This document shows positions 56,015 through 64,000 of a stretch of 64,000 nucleotides of DNA, one piece after another. The translations under genes and the position numbers were made by a program. Where the stretch lies: assembly GCF_000011485.1 (NCBI RefSeq), contig NC_005071.1:1367347-1431346 (forward strand). Reading direction: 5' to 3'. How positions within the stretch are numbered: the stretch's first letter is position 1; each line of letters begins with the position of its first letter. The stretch is from Prochlorococcus marinus str. MIT 9313 (GTDB taxonomy: Bacteria > Cyanobacteriota > Cyanobacteriia > PCC-6307 > Cyanobiaceae). Under the pieces are notes generated by a model that was given only the letters and a program-made list of their open reading frames with translations, was not told the DNA's origin and searched no databases.

Positions 56015-57022
56015 TCAACGCATCGCTTTTTTGCGCTCCAGCTTTGAGTCTCGTTGACCAGCTACAGCTAACTCAGCGTCCATCAGGGTTCGGCCAGTGG
56101 CCTGCAAATAAACATCATCCAAGCTCGGGCGACTGTGAGCGAGGGCAAAGACAGGCAGCTGAGCACCATCAAGTTGCTCACGCAAACGAGGCACAACCTC
56201 TTCATTTTCTACAACAAGGTTGAGGGAAAAACCCTGTACCCGGTTGACCACCACCTGGCGCACACCATCCACACCTTGGAGAAGCTGCCTGACCTGCTCG
56301 GCCTCACGATCATCGCTGAATTCCTTCACACGCAGAGTCACCCGATCACCTCCAAGTTGCTGCTTGAGCTGATCAGGAGTTCCCTCTGCGATCACTCGCC
56401 CGTCATCAATGATCGCCATCCGATCAGCAAGGGCCTCAACCTCCTCAAGGTAATGACTACTAAGGAGAACGGTGGTGCCTTGGGCCCTCAACTCACGCAA
56501 CAATTGCCAAATCGCTGAACGACTCTCGATATCCAAACCAACGGTGGGCTCATCCAACACCAGCAACTGTGGTTGATGCAACAAACCTGAGGCCAGATCT
56601 ATCCGGCGACGCATGCCACCCGAATAGGTGCCGCAACGTCGATCAATCCAATCCTGCATGCCAAGGCAATCAATCAATTCAGCAATACGTCCATCCCTAT
56701 CGCTAGAGCGCAAGTGATATAAATCCCCCTGCAACTGCAACAACTCCCGACCTGTGAGGATCTTGTCGATAGCAACCTCTTGTGCCACATAGCCCAATTC
56801 GAGCCGCACAGCACGTGGATCACTTAAAGCATTGAGGCCAGCCACGCTGACAGTGCCTGAATCAGGAGCCAGAAGGGTGCAAAGAATCCTGAGAGTGGTT
56901 GTTTTGCCTGCACCATTTGGACCAAGCAAACCATAAAGACATCCCCTAGGCACCTTGAGGCTGAGACCTTTTAGGGCTTGAACCGTTCCATAGGACTTCT
57001 CAAGCTGCTTCAGTTCAATCAT
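56015..57022 (-). CDS. ABC transporter ATP-binding protein (DrrA-like)
   Basis: A 335-residue ATPase. Walker A LLGPNGAGKTTTLRILCTLL, signature YSGGMRRRIDLASGLLHQPQ, Walker B LLVLDEPTVGLDIESRSAIW and H-loop LLSSHYLEEVEALADRMAII are complete; a DUF4162-like C-terminal domain follows (RVTLRVKEFSDDREAEQVRQ). DrrA/CcmA subtype. It pairs with the ABC-2 permease 76 bp downstream. ATG 57022 is used, three codons after the first Met. Lies downstream of ctaB on the same strand. Confidence 0.93.
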   Translation of the reverse strand: MIELKQLEKSYGTVQALKGLSLKVPRGCLYGLLGPNGAGKTTTLRILCTLLAPDSGTVSVAGLNALSDPRAVRLELGYVAQEVAIDKILTGRELLQLQGDLYHLRSSDRDGRIAELIDCLGMQDWIDRRCGTYSGGMRRRIDLASGLLHQPQLLVLDEPTVGLDIESRSAIWQLLRELRAQGTTVLLSSHYLEEVEALADRMAIIDDGRVIAEGTPDQLKQQLGGDRVTLRVKEFSDDREAEQVRQLLQGVDGVRQVVVNRVQGFSLNLVVENEEVVPRLREQLDGAQLPVFALAHSRPSLDDVYLQATGRTLMDAELAVAGQRDSKLERKKAMR

Positions 57023-57065
57023 CGGCATCAAGAGGGAACGTAGTACAAGTGTTAAAAATCTAGGC

Positions 57066-57100
57066 AGCTCTATAGAGCTACCAGACCCTCCAGGGGGTCT
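57066..57100. terminator. Hairpin pair between ctaB and the ABC ATPase gene
   Basis: Two structures in 35 bp: the 14-bp perfect palindrome AGCTCTATAGAGCT (57066-57079) and a hairpin AGACCC/GGGTCT (57083-57088 with 57095-57100). On the minus strand they follow the ctaB stop and precede the ATPase gene, so they may reduce read-through. Confidence 0.5.
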
Positions 57101-57114
57101 CTAGTGACTTCTGT

Positions 57115-58116
57115 TTAGATGAACTGCCCGCTGCTAGCCATCTGCTGAAGCAAAGACCAGGCCTGAAGATCAAAATTAGCCGCCATGGGCAAACGACTAA
57201 CCACCAGAAGAAGGCAGATACCAAACATATAGAAGATCGACCAACGGAAGAGCCCCTTGGCTCGATCAACATTCTCCGGAGCAGCACCTAACTGATGAAC
57301 CATTTGCAGCAGACGAGCATTGAAAGGGATCAACAAAAGTCCGTAGAGCAAGCCCCCCTCCGGCAAGGCCCAGACACCAAAACCGCTGAGTAGAACCGTG
57401 GCCCAGCCATAACGAGAAATAGCTCTGACGGTGACAACAGGGCCCTGAATAACAGGAAGCATGGGTATCCCAACAGCCCTGTAGTCGTCCCGCAGCAACA
57501 GGGCCAGTGCCCAAAAATGCGCTGGGGTCCAAAGCATGACCAGCGAGAACAACCACCATCCACTAAGGCCCACATGCCCGCTGGCCGCAGCCGCACCCAC
57601 GAGAGGGGGGATCGCTCCAGCAACCCCTCCGATGACAATGTTTTGGGGCGTGCGGGGCTTCAAGATCGCCGTGTAAAGCAGCACGTAACTGCACAGACCA
57701 AGCAAAGACAGGCCAGCCGCAAGACAGTTCACACCACTCACTAACAGAGCCGCTGCCGCCAAGGTGCAAGAGATGGCACCAATGAACGCCGCAGTTGGAG
57801 ACAAGCGTCCTGAAGGCAAAGCCCTACCACTTGTGCGTTGCATGCGCCCATCAAGATCCTGTTCCCAAATGCAGTTGAGAACACCAGCAGCCGCAGCAGC
57901 CAGAGCCCCTCCTCCTAGGGTGCAGGCCAGCCTGAGAGAAGGTAGGGGCCAACCTTCGGATAGCGCCATCCCACCAAGGGTTGTGGCCAAAAGCAGTGGA
58001 ATTAAGCGTGGTTTGGCAATCTCCAACCAAGCGGGCAGCTTGATCCGCTTGCGAGAAGGCACGATCTGCTCGCGGGTCACCCCCCCCTGGAGCATCTCTG
58101 GCGTTGAACTAACCAT
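57115..58116 (-). CDS. ctaB: Protoheme IX farnesyltransferase (heme O synthase)
   Basis: A 333-residue UbiA-superfamily enzyme with about nine helices. The Asp-rich motif is [20 protein letters not shown] (N-x-x-x-x-x-D-x-D-x-x-M-x-R-T), followed by [10 protein letters not shown], and [20 protein letters not shown] is the CtaB/CyoE W-T-P-x-H-F-W signature. It adds a farnesyl group to heme B to form heme O for the cytochrome oxidase. Overlaps the ctaA end by 8 bp. Confidence 0.95.
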   Translation of the reverse strand: MVSSTPEMLQGGVTREQIVPSRKRIKLPAWLEIAKPRLIPLLLATTLGGMALSEGWPLPSLRLACTLGGGALAAAAAGVLNCIWEQDLDGRMQRTSGRALPSGRLSPTAAFIGAISCTLAAAALLVSGVNCLAAGLSLLGLCSYVLLYTAILKPRTPQNIVIGGVAGAIPPLVGAAAASGHVGLSGWWLFSLVMLWTPAHFWALALLLRDDYRAVGIPMLPVIQGPVVTVRAISRYGWATVLLSGFGVWALPEGGLLYGLLLIPFNARLLQMVHQLGAAPENVDRAKGLFRWSIFYMFGICLLLVVSRLPMAANFDLQAWSLLQQMASSGQFI

Positions 58117-59032
58117 GACTATGGTCTATCGAGGATGAATCATCAACGGCAGACACCGGCAAAGGTGATCCTTCCGGATTACGAAAGGTAAGGGCGGCAA
58201 GCAAGGCCACAAGCAGAGTTGCAACCAGCTGATGGCAAACCGTCACTGCAGGCTGTGATAGTCCAAGCTGCAAGGTAAGAAATCCAAGGCCTACCTGGGT
58301 CACAACAAGTCCTAAAGCAGATATCAAAAAAGGCCACTGGCGTCGAGGCCAGCCACCGACCAAGAGAGCAGTGCCAGCAAAGATCCCTACGCATGCTGCA
58401 ACGGGTGTGGCAGACATACGATGCCAATCCAGCCATTGACAGGCATGTCCGGCATTCAGACAATGCTGGGCCGCCCAGGCCGTGGCCATACGACCACCAA
58501 GAAGACATTGACCTATCACTGCCAACAAGGAGGCTCCACCCATCAGGCGCCACCACAAAGGCGGTGACTCAACGGAAGAGGACAACAAGCCCTGAGCTAG
58601 AGCACTCACCGCCGCCACAAGTGTGAGCGCAAATGCCAGATGAGCCGTCACCACACCAGAAGGCAAAAGCTGCAAGACAGTCAAGGCTCCAAGAGCTCCC
58701 TGGACTAAAACTAAAACCACCAGGCCGCCGCAGACCCAAGGAAGCCAAGAGGGCAACTGAGAACGCCAAAAAATAGCAGCCCCTAATTGCGCTAACAGGG
58801 CAAGGCCCACCACAAAGGCATCAAGGCGATGAAACCACTCAAGAAAAACCTGGACATTCATCTGACGCCCAGGCAGAAGAGAGCCATAACAGAGCGGCCA
58901 ATCCGGACAAGCCAACCCTGCCTCCATCACACGCGTTGCACCTCCGATCACAACCAGCGCAATCAGGGCAACGACAAGATGAACAGCCAACTGAGCAAGA
59001 CGCCAGCGAACCCGAGACAGAGACGACATCAT
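58109..59032 (-). CDS. ctaA: Heme A synthase CtaA
   Basis: A 307-residue membrane protein with eight helices. [20 protein letters not shown] and [13 protein letters not shown], then [20 protein letters not shown] hold the N-terminal half signature (E-x-x-H-R), and the second half includes [17 protein letters not shown] (His, plus Cys pair) and [15 protein letters not shown]. It oxidises heme O to heme A. Divergent from the oxidase genes it serves, ctaC-ctaD-ctaE. Confidence 0.95.
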   Translation of the reverse strand: MMSSLSRVRWRLAQLAVHLVVALIALVVIGGATRVMEAGLACPDWPLCYGSLLPGRQMNVQVFLEWFHRLDAFVVGLALLAQLGAAIFWRSQLPSWLPWVCGGLVVLVLVQGALGALTVLQLLPSGVVTAHLAFALTLVAAVSALAQGLLSSSVESPPLWWRLMGGASLLAVIGQCLLGGRMATAWAAQHCLNAGHACQWLDWHRMSATPVAACVGIFAGTALLVGGWPRRQWPFLISALGLVVTQVGLGFLTLQLGLSQPAVTVCHQLVATLLVALLAALTFRNPEGSPLPVSAVDDSSSIDHSHG

Positions 59033-59230
59033 GCTATTATGCTACAATAAAATAATTTAAATCGACGGAACGGCTTTAATCGCAAAGATCAGGGTTGTTA
59101 TCTCTGAGGATGGAGCGATTGAATCACCAGATTCACCTTGTCTAGGCGACTGCAACATCACCACTGGTCGCCAAATCACCCATCCCTGACAGAAGCGCTC
59201 AGGCAAAAAAAACTAACCTCATCAGACACC

Positions 59231-59257
59231 TTGCAAAATAAGGATTTCTTGCAAAAT
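59231..59257 (+). promoter_or_regulatory. Direct repeat TTGCAAAAT x2 in the ctaA/ctaC divergent region
   Basis: TTGCAAAAT occurs at 59231-59239 and 59249-59257, 18 bp apart; the second overlaps a palindrome GCAAA-A-TTTGC (59251-59261). It lies about 75 bp before ctaC. The spacing of about two helix turns suggests a regulator site for the oxidase operon. No known cyanobacterial box was matched. Confidence 0.35.
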
Positions 59258-59331
59258 TTGCGACGACTTAATAATCACTGCATGTTGCTTTGGAGCGATC
59301 TCCATAGCCTTAAAAGATCCAAATAGATTCC

Positions 59332-60156
59332 GTGCGGACTCCCTTTGCCATCCTGACGCTGGCGTTGGTCATTGCCCTTGTACTTGGAGGCCTATGGATT
59401 GGCCAGAACGTCAATCTGCTCCCTGTTGATGCAAGTGCGAATGCACCCGTATACGACGAACTCTTCAGAGTCCTTTTCAGCATCGGAGCAATCCTTTTTC
59501 TCGGCATTGTCGGGTTGGTTGTATTCAGCCTGATTAAGTTCCGCAGACGTCCTGGTCAATTGGAGGACGGCCTCGCCATTGAAGGCAATCTCCCGCTTGA
59601 AATCCTTTGGACAGCTGTGCCTGCTGTGGTCGTGTTGTTTGTTGGGCTTTACAGCTTCGACATCTACGACCGCATGGGCGGAATGGTTCCATTAGCCCAT
59701 GACTCCCATGACCATCAGATGATGGACATGAAGGAACAAATCTGGGGAGGGATCGGTTCTGTCGCCGATGCCTCCAGTGCTGACAACAGCCTTGCCTCAT
59801 TAGCGGTGGAAGTCACCGCAATGCAGTATGCCTTCCTCTTCCACTATCCCCAAGGCGACATCATTTCTGGCGAGTTGCACGTGCCTCTAGGCCAACCTGT
59901 GACACTGCGCATGGAATCCAAGGACGTCATCCATGCCTTCTGGGTTCCCGAATTCCGCATCAAGCAAGACATCATTCCTGGTCAGCCCACTCTCTTGAAC
60001 TTCACCGCAACCAAGCCAGGACGCTATCCAATCATCTGCGCCGAACTCTGCGGTCCATACCACGGGAACATGCATACGAAAGTGATTGTCGAAGAGCCCG
60101 GTGACTACGACACCTGGTTCAGCAACAACGCCAAAACAACGGTTTCAGAAGCATGA
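59332..60156 (+). CDS. ctaC: Cytochrome c oxidase subunit II
   Basis: A 274-residue protein starting at GTG 59332. Two N-terminal membrane helices, then the CuA cupredoxin domain: DVIHAFWVPEFRIKQDIIPG (first His ligand) and IICAELCGPYHGNMHTKVIV (C-x-x-x-C-x-x-x-H-x-x-M). It accepts electrons from cytochrome c or plastocyanin. An unusual His/Met-rich insert (HDSHDHQMMDM) lies between the second helix and the CuA domain and could bind copper. First gene of ctaCDE; the ctaD start overlaps its stop by 4 bp (ATGA). Confidence 0.95.
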   Translation: MRTPFAILTLALVIALVLGGLWIGQNVNLLPVDASANAPVYDELFRVLFSIGAILFLGIVGLVVFSLIKFRRRPGQLEDGLAIEGNLPLEILWTAVPAVVVLFVGLYSFDIYDRMGGMVPLAHDSHDHQMMDMKEQIWGGIGSVADASSADNSLASLAVEVTAMQYAFLFHYPQGDIISGELHVPLGQPVTLRMESKDVIHAFWVPEFRIKQDIIPGQPTLLNFTATKPGRYPIICAELCGPYHGNMHTKVIVEEPGDYDTWFSNNAKTTVSEA

Positions 60157-61829
60157 CGGTTGCCATCTCCCCTCCTAGCAAAAAGCAATCAGATGGTCTT
60201 CAACCAACTGGCTGGTTGCGTTACTTCAGCTTCAGCCTTGACCACAAGGTCATTGGTCTGCAGTACTTGGTTTGCGGATTCATCTTCTACCTAATCGGCG
60301 GAGTGCTTGGTGGCGCCATCCGCATCGAACTCGCCAGCCCCATCGCCGACTTCATGGGCAGGGATGTCTACAACCAGGTGCTAACGCTGCACGGCACAGT
60401 GATGATATTCCTGTGGATCGTGCCGGTCGTGAACGGTGCCTTCGGCAACTATCTCATTCCGTTTTATGTGGGAGCCCGTGATATGGCCTTCCCTCGACTC
60501 AATGCCGTGGCGTTCTGGATGATCCCTCCAGCTGGCCTGTTGCTGATCAGTAGCTACTTCATTACCGGTGCTGCTCAATCCGGCTGGACGGCCTATCCAC
60601 CGCTGAGTATCACCACCCCCGCCGCAGGACAGATCTTATGGATTCTCAGTGTGCTCTTGCTTGGCGGTAGCTCAATCTTTGGTGGCATCAACTTCATCGC
60701 CACCATCCTCAAGCTGAGGCAGCCCGGACTGAAGCTAATGCAACTACCCATGTACTGCTGGGCGATGCTCGGCACAAGCATCCTGGTGGTGCTCTCCACA
60801 CCAGTACTAGCTGGAACACTGATCCTTTTAAGTTTCGACATCGTTGCCCATACAGGATTCTTCAACCCCAGCCTGGGCGGAAACGCAGTCGTCTACCAAC
60901 ATCTTTTCTGGTTTTATTCCCACCCAGCGGTATACATCATGGTGCTGCCAGCCTTCGGATTGGTCAGCGAAATCCTTCCTGTTCACTGCCGCAAACCACT
61001 TTTTGGCTACACCTCAATGGTGTATTCAATCATGACCATCGTGATCCTTGGCCTCGTGGTTTGGGCACATCACATGTTCACAAGTGGAACACCTCCTTGG
61101 ATGCGCCTCTTTTTCACCATTGCCACATCCTTCATTGCCGTACCTACAGGAATTAAGTTCTTCAATTGGCTGGCAACACTCTGGGGAGGGCGCATCTCTC
61201 TAAACAGTGCTGTGCTTTTCTCTTGTGGCTTCATTGTCAACTTTGTGCTTGGCGGCATTACTGGCGTAGCACTTGCACAAGTTCCATTCGACATTCACGT
61301 GCATGATACCTACTTTGTTGTTGCCCATTTTCACTACATCGTCTATGGAGGTTCGGTGTTTGTGATCTTTGCCTCTATTTATCACTGGTATCCAAAATTC
61401 ACTGGGCGCATGCTCAATGAATCTCTCGGGCGGTTTCATTTTTTTATCACTTTCATCGGCTTCAATCTTTGCTTTGCCCCACAGCATTGGCTAGGCCTCA
61501 ACGGCATGCCCCGCCGTGTGGCGGAATACGACCCGCAATTCACCGTAATCAATCAAATTAGCAGTGTTGGGGCCTTGCTAATGGCCATCAGCACGCTGCC
61601 CTTTCTCTGGAACGTCGTGCAGAGTGCATTGAGCGGCCCCATTGCCGGAGACAACCCCTGGAGGGCGCTTACTCCTGAATGGCTCACCAGCTCCCCACCA
61701 CCAGTGGAAAACTGGAGCGGCAAAGCCCCTCTGGTAACAGAGCCCTATGGCTATGGCGTACCTGGGGAGGAACTCAACCTAGAAAAAACCAGCAACAGTG
61801 ATAGTGATCTAGGGAGCAAAAGCCAATGA
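60153..61829 (+). CDS. ctaD: Cytochrome c oxidase subunit I
   Basis: A 558-residue protein, twelve helices. Key ligands: LHGTVMIFLWIVPVVNG (heme a His), YQHLFWFYSHPAVYIMVLPA (CuB His and the Y-x-cross-link region), WAHHMFTSGTPPW (CuB His pair), and HVHDTYFVVAHFHYIVYGGS (heme a and a3 His). This is the aa3 heme-copper oxidase that reduces O2 in respiration and in protective electron flow. Overlaps ctaE by 4 bp. Confidence 0.97.
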   Translation: MTVAISPPSKKQSDGLQPTGWLRYFSFSLDHKVIGLQYLVCGFIFYLIGGVLGGAIRIELASPIADFMGRDVYNQVLTLHGTVMIFLWIVPVVNGAFGNYLIPFYVGARDMAFPRLNAVAFWMIPPAGLLLISSYFITGAAQSGWTAYPPLSITTPAAGQILWILSVLLLGGSSIFGGINFIATILKLRQPGLKLMQLPMYCWAMLGTSILVVLSTPVLAGTLILLSFDIVAHTGFFNPSLGGNAVVYQHLFWFYSHPAVYIMVLPAFGLVSEILPVHCRKPLFGYTSMVYSIMTIVILGLVVWAHHMFTSGTPPWMRLFFTIATSFIAVPTGIKFFNWLATLWGGRISLNSAVLFSCGFIVNFVLGGITGVALAQVPFDIHVHDTYFVVAHFHYIVYGGSVFVIFASIYHWYPKFTGRMLNESLGRFHFFITFIGFNLCFAPQHWLGLNGMPRRVAEYDPQFTVINQISSVGALLMAISTLPFLWNVVQSALSGPIAGDNPWRALTPEWLTSSPPPVENWSGKAPLVTEPYGYGVPGEELNLEKTSNSDSDLGSKSQ

Positions 61830-62449
61830 CATCCCTTCCAACGATCGACCATGACTATGAGGAGCAGGCTGATCTAGCAGATGATCATGCTGAGCTTGGC
61901 GAGGAACATGCTGATCACCGCATGTTCGGCCTAGCCACCTTCCTAGTGGCTGATGGCATGACCTTCGCGGGCTTTTTTGTCGCCTATCTCACATTTCGGG
62001 CTGTCAATCCCCTGCTGCCTGATGCGGTTTATGAATTAGAGCTGCCCCTCCCCACCTTGAATACGGTGTTACTCCTCGTGAGCAGCGCCACTTTCCATCG
62101 AGCTGGACAAGCTCTGAAGCGCAATCAATCAGACCAGTGTCAACGTTGGCTGTTCATCACTGCTGGCCTTGGTCTGGCATTTCTAGCCAGCCAAATGGTC
62201 GAGTACTTCACACTGCCATTTGGCCTCACAGACAACCTTTACGCCAGCACCTTCTATGCCGTTACAGGCTTTCACGGGCTACACGTCACCCTAGGGACGA
62301 TCATGATATTGATCGTGTGGTGGCAGGCGCGTTCACCAGGCGGTCGTGTCACCAGTGAAAACCATTTCCCCCTCGAAGCCGCTGAGCTCTATTGGCACTT
62401 CGTAGACGGCATCTGGGTGATCTTATTCATCATCTTCTACCTTCTCTAA
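61826..62449 (+). CDS. ctaE: Cytochrome c oxidase subunit III
   Basis: A 207-residue protein, five helices. FLVADGMTFAGFFVAYLTFR near the start, TGFHGLHVTLGTIMILIVWW with the G-F-H-G-x-H-V element, and AELYWHFVDGIWVILFIIFY with the W-H-F-V-D-x-x-W end, are the family marks. It starts ATGA-overlapped with ctaD. The acidic lead EEQADLADDHAELGEEHADH is a picocyanobacterial feature. Confidence 0.96.
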   Translation: MTSLPTIDHDYEEQADLADDHAELGEEHADHRMFGLATFLVADGMTFAGFFVAYLTFRAVNPLLPDAVYELELPLPTLNTVLLLVSSATFHRAGQALKRNQSDQCQRWLFITAGLGLAFLASQMVEYFTLPFGLTDNLYASTFYAVTGFHGLHVTLGTIMILIVWWQARSPGGRVTSENHFPLEAAELYWHFVDGIWVILFIIFYLL

Positions 62450-62544
62450 AGCCAAGGCCCTACATCTCAGTCAAGAGAAGTTCGAGCAATAACTTGCCAC
62501 GGTAGGAAGAATTCGTCAGAATCAACACGAATAAACCTGGCGAA

Positions 62545-62910
62545 ATGCTCGTCGGAAAAGAACTTCTAGACAAGGCCAGGTCACTCAGCAACCGTCCTGA
62601 GGATGAGATTGCTCGTGGCTGCGGATACGTGGGGCCAAGTGGACGTGTCTTGCGCAAGAGTTTCTATCGAGCTCTCGTGGAAGCCAAGGGTTACAAGCTT
62701 CCCTCCAGCAGTGGAGGGTCAGCGGCTTCCCGCGGTCGTCAGGCAGAATTTCGCACTCGGGTCCACGGAAATGGCAACCTGCTTATTGGGCACGCCTATA
62801 CACGCAGACTCGGCCTAGAACCTGGCCAAGAGTTCCGCATCGAAATCCACCGAGAATCAGGTGCTATCTGGTTGCTACCACTAGAAAATGAGGGTGGCAA
62901 GAAGCAATAG
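62545..62910 (+). CDS. AbrB family transcriptional regulator (cyAbrB)
   Basis: A 121-residue protein. The C-terminal cyAbrB domain reads NGNLLIGHAYTRRLGLEPGQ, EFRIEIHRESGAIWLLPL, with the family L-L-I-G-x-A-Y-T-x-x-L-G-L-x-P-G pattern. The N-terminal half (LVGKELLDKARSLSNRPEDE, then ARGCGYVGPSGR) is the usual cyanobacterial partner. cyAbrBs bind DNA and control carbon/nitrogen genes in Synechocystis. The gene follows ctaE by 95 bp on the same strand. Confidence 0.95.
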   Translation: MLVGKELLDKARSLSNRPEDEIARGCGYVGPSGRVLRKSFYRALVEAKGYKLPSSSGGSAASRGRQAEFRTRVHGNGNLLIGHAYTRRLGLEPGQEFRIEIHRESGAIWLLPLENEGGKKQ

Positions 62911-63012
62911 GCCACCCTTCCTTAATGTTTTGGCCTCTCCATCATCAACATCGCCTTAGGGACACCCAAAAATTAGCAATTGGCACAACTAAATAGATCT
63001 TTTTTAGCCATT

Positions 63013-63603
63013 TCAGGTGAGAGCAGGGGGCTGGTTGTCGTCGTGCAGGGTTGAGCTAAAGGCAATCAAGTCAATGCCGCTAAACAGAAAGCTGATTCCC
63101 ACCAATACTCCGAGTACCCACAACAGCTGCCAAAACTTCATTGTCACAATCAACAAGCCAAGAATAAAAGTGATCACCCCATTGGCAATTGCCCAACCAG
63201 ACCCAGCGCGTTTTGCGTGCGCCAGTCCAGTACAGAAAGCAACGATACCCTCTGCCAAAAACACGATGCCAATCGCCAAGGCAAATGTCGCCACCTGAAC
63301 AGCTGCTTCAGCAGGGTTCTTCATATAGGAGATCATCGATGCGCCTGCTACCAAGAACAGTGTTGATAGCACTAGACGCCAAAAACAAACCCAACGGGCC
63401 ATACGGGAAGAGCGCGCAAGGTTGCTAATCCAGCCAACGATGCCGCCCACCAAAAACAACACAGCAATCAACCCGGTCGTCCAACTTGCAGCAACCACCG
63501 GAAAGATCAAAGCCAACACACCAAGAACAATCAACACAATGCCTTCAGCAATCGCAAAGGCCTTGAAAGTGACCAAAGAATCCTGACGTTCATCAACGGT
63601 CAT
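63013..63603 (-). CDS. HdeD family membrane protein (DUF308)
   Basis: A 196-residue protein with six hydrophobic helices, in a repeated pattern: GIVLIVLGVLALIFPVVAAS, GLIAVLFLVGGIVGWISNLA, FWRLVLSTLFLVAGASMISY, VATFALAIGIVFLAEGIVAF and VITFILGLLIVTMKFWQLLW. The G-x-x-x-x-x-L-G-x-x-A/L-x-x-x-P turn is that of HdeD, which in E. coli aids acid resistance. Role in cyanobacteria unknown. Confidence 0.9.
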   Translation of the reverse strand: MTVDERQDSLVTFKAFAIAEGIVLIVLGVLALIFPVVAASWTTGLIAVLFLVGGIVGWISNLARSSRMARWVCFWRLVLSTLFLVAGASMISYMKNPAEAAVQVATFALAIGIVFLAEGIVAFCTGLAHAKRAGSGWAIANGVITFILGLLIVTMKFWQLLWVLGVLVGISFLFSGIDLIAFSSTLHDDNQPPALT

Positions 63604-63695
63604 GAAATGTTCAAAATGAACAGCATCTGAACGCTATTGAGGGTCTCCTGATCCGGCCATGCTTTGTAAGATCCCTGTGCAAAAGACGTAGCGAC

Positions 63696-64000
63696 TCAGC
63701 TCCACCCATGGCTGGCAAGCCACTCCGTTGAGATCTCTTGAGTGTTCCGGTTGCTTGCCATTGGTAAATCAGGCGCCCCTGCCAAAAGACGCTCGGTGTA
63801 TTTGGCCAACAGATCGGCCTCCAGATTCACCACAGCTCCAACCTCCAAATGTTGCAAAGACGTGCTCGTCCAGGTATGAGCTATCACCGCTATCCAGAAT
63901 CGGCTGCCGTCTTCAACGCATCCCGCAACAGTGAGACTGATGCCATCTAAAGCAATGCTGGCTTTTTCGCAGACATAACGTCCGAAGGCAGGATCTTGCC
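63696..64000 (-). CDS. ribE: Riboflavin synthase alpha chain, C-terminal part
   Basis: The minus-strand frame enters at the window edge and ends at 63696; about 101 residues are seen. YVCEKASIALDGISLTVAGC is the second lumazine-binding repeat (K-x-S-I-A-x-D-G-x-S-L-T-V), IAHTWTSTSLQHLEVGAVVN the H-T-x-x-x-T-x-L element, and NLEADLLAKYTERLL the C-terminal signature (N-L-E-x-D-x-x-A-K-Y-x-E-R). It makes riboflavin from two 6,7-dimethyl-8-ribityllumazines. The N-terminal repeat is outside the window. Confidence 0.93.
   Translation of the reverse strand, partial: QDPAFGRYVCEKASIALDGISLTVAGCVEDGSRFWIAVIAHTWTSTSLQHLEVGAVVNLEADLLAKYTERLLAGAPDLPMASNRNTQEISTEWLASHGWS

Overview
This window is a chromosomal segment of a marine unicellular picocyanobacterium. 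The evidence is photosystem I genes psaF and psaJ, cytochrome b6f genes petC and petA, a high-light-inducible protein, a cyanobacterial AbrB regulator, an aa3 cytochrome oxidase cluster, the C5-pathway gene hemL, and the dense, frequently overlapping gene arrangement of Prochlorococcus and marine Synechococcus. Moderate GC and several decaying genes would fit a low-light (MIT9303/9313-like) Prochlorococcus or a related Synechococcus. The strain call is inference; the cyanobacterial call is not.

Layout. 1-6000: end of an M32 carboxypeptidase gene, a DCC thiol-disulfide protein with a decayed exported-protein gene in front of it, YjbQ, a pterin dehydratase, a COG0523 metal-chaperone GTPase, two unlisted small genes (one Cys-rich), and an iron ABC permease. 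6000-9180: a looser, AT-rich accessory stretch with a 2OG-Fe(II) oxygenase-like protein and an M10-type metalloprotease fused to DUF5648 repeats. 9180-12250: a tight minus-strand operon encoding an unknown protein, a 56-residue membrane protein, the nickel-pincer cofactor protein LarC and a flippase-like membrane protein. 12360-17320: TPR protein, exodeoxyribonuclease III, glycolate oxidase GlcD and hemL. 17500-24700: exported amidase, YajQ, a gene-poor stretch with strong hairpins, an SPFH/NfeD pair, a SLOG-fold protein and a BioD-like/DRTGG protein. 24660-29490: SDR, map, rplS, tRNA-Trp, tRNA-Asp and gltX.

29430-36100: antiporter, DUF1643, wecB, pilT, hli, tsaD, psaF-psaJ with a terminator. 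36140-42960: gmk, rqcH, tatC, a decayed DUF3067-like gene, petC, petA, lgt and cobM. TatC and its likely substrate, the twin-arginine Rieske protein PetC, are neighbours. 42980-51960: tRNA-Val, a RodZ-like gene broken by a frameshift, ppx, ubiA-type prenyltransferase, LD-carboxypeptidase, a gene-poor stretch with a double-glycine-leader peptide gene, ispD, a GT9-like protein, a K+ channel and fabG. 51980-64000: groL, nanE, an ABC exporter, heme A synthesis genes (ctaB, ctaA) divergent from the oxidase operon (ctaC, ctaD, ctaE), cyAbrB, HdeD and the end of riboflavin synthase.

Most of the window is ordinary core genome. The least explained items are the small genes and broken genes: the Cys-rich peptide next to the COG0523 GTPase, the GG-leader peptide, the 56-residue membrane protein coupled to larC, the 81-residue protein coupled to nanE, the split RodZ gene, the DUF3067-like remnant between tatC and petC, and the 18-bp perfect inverted repeat near 20.9 kb. 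No CRISPR array, insertion sequence or rRNA was seen.
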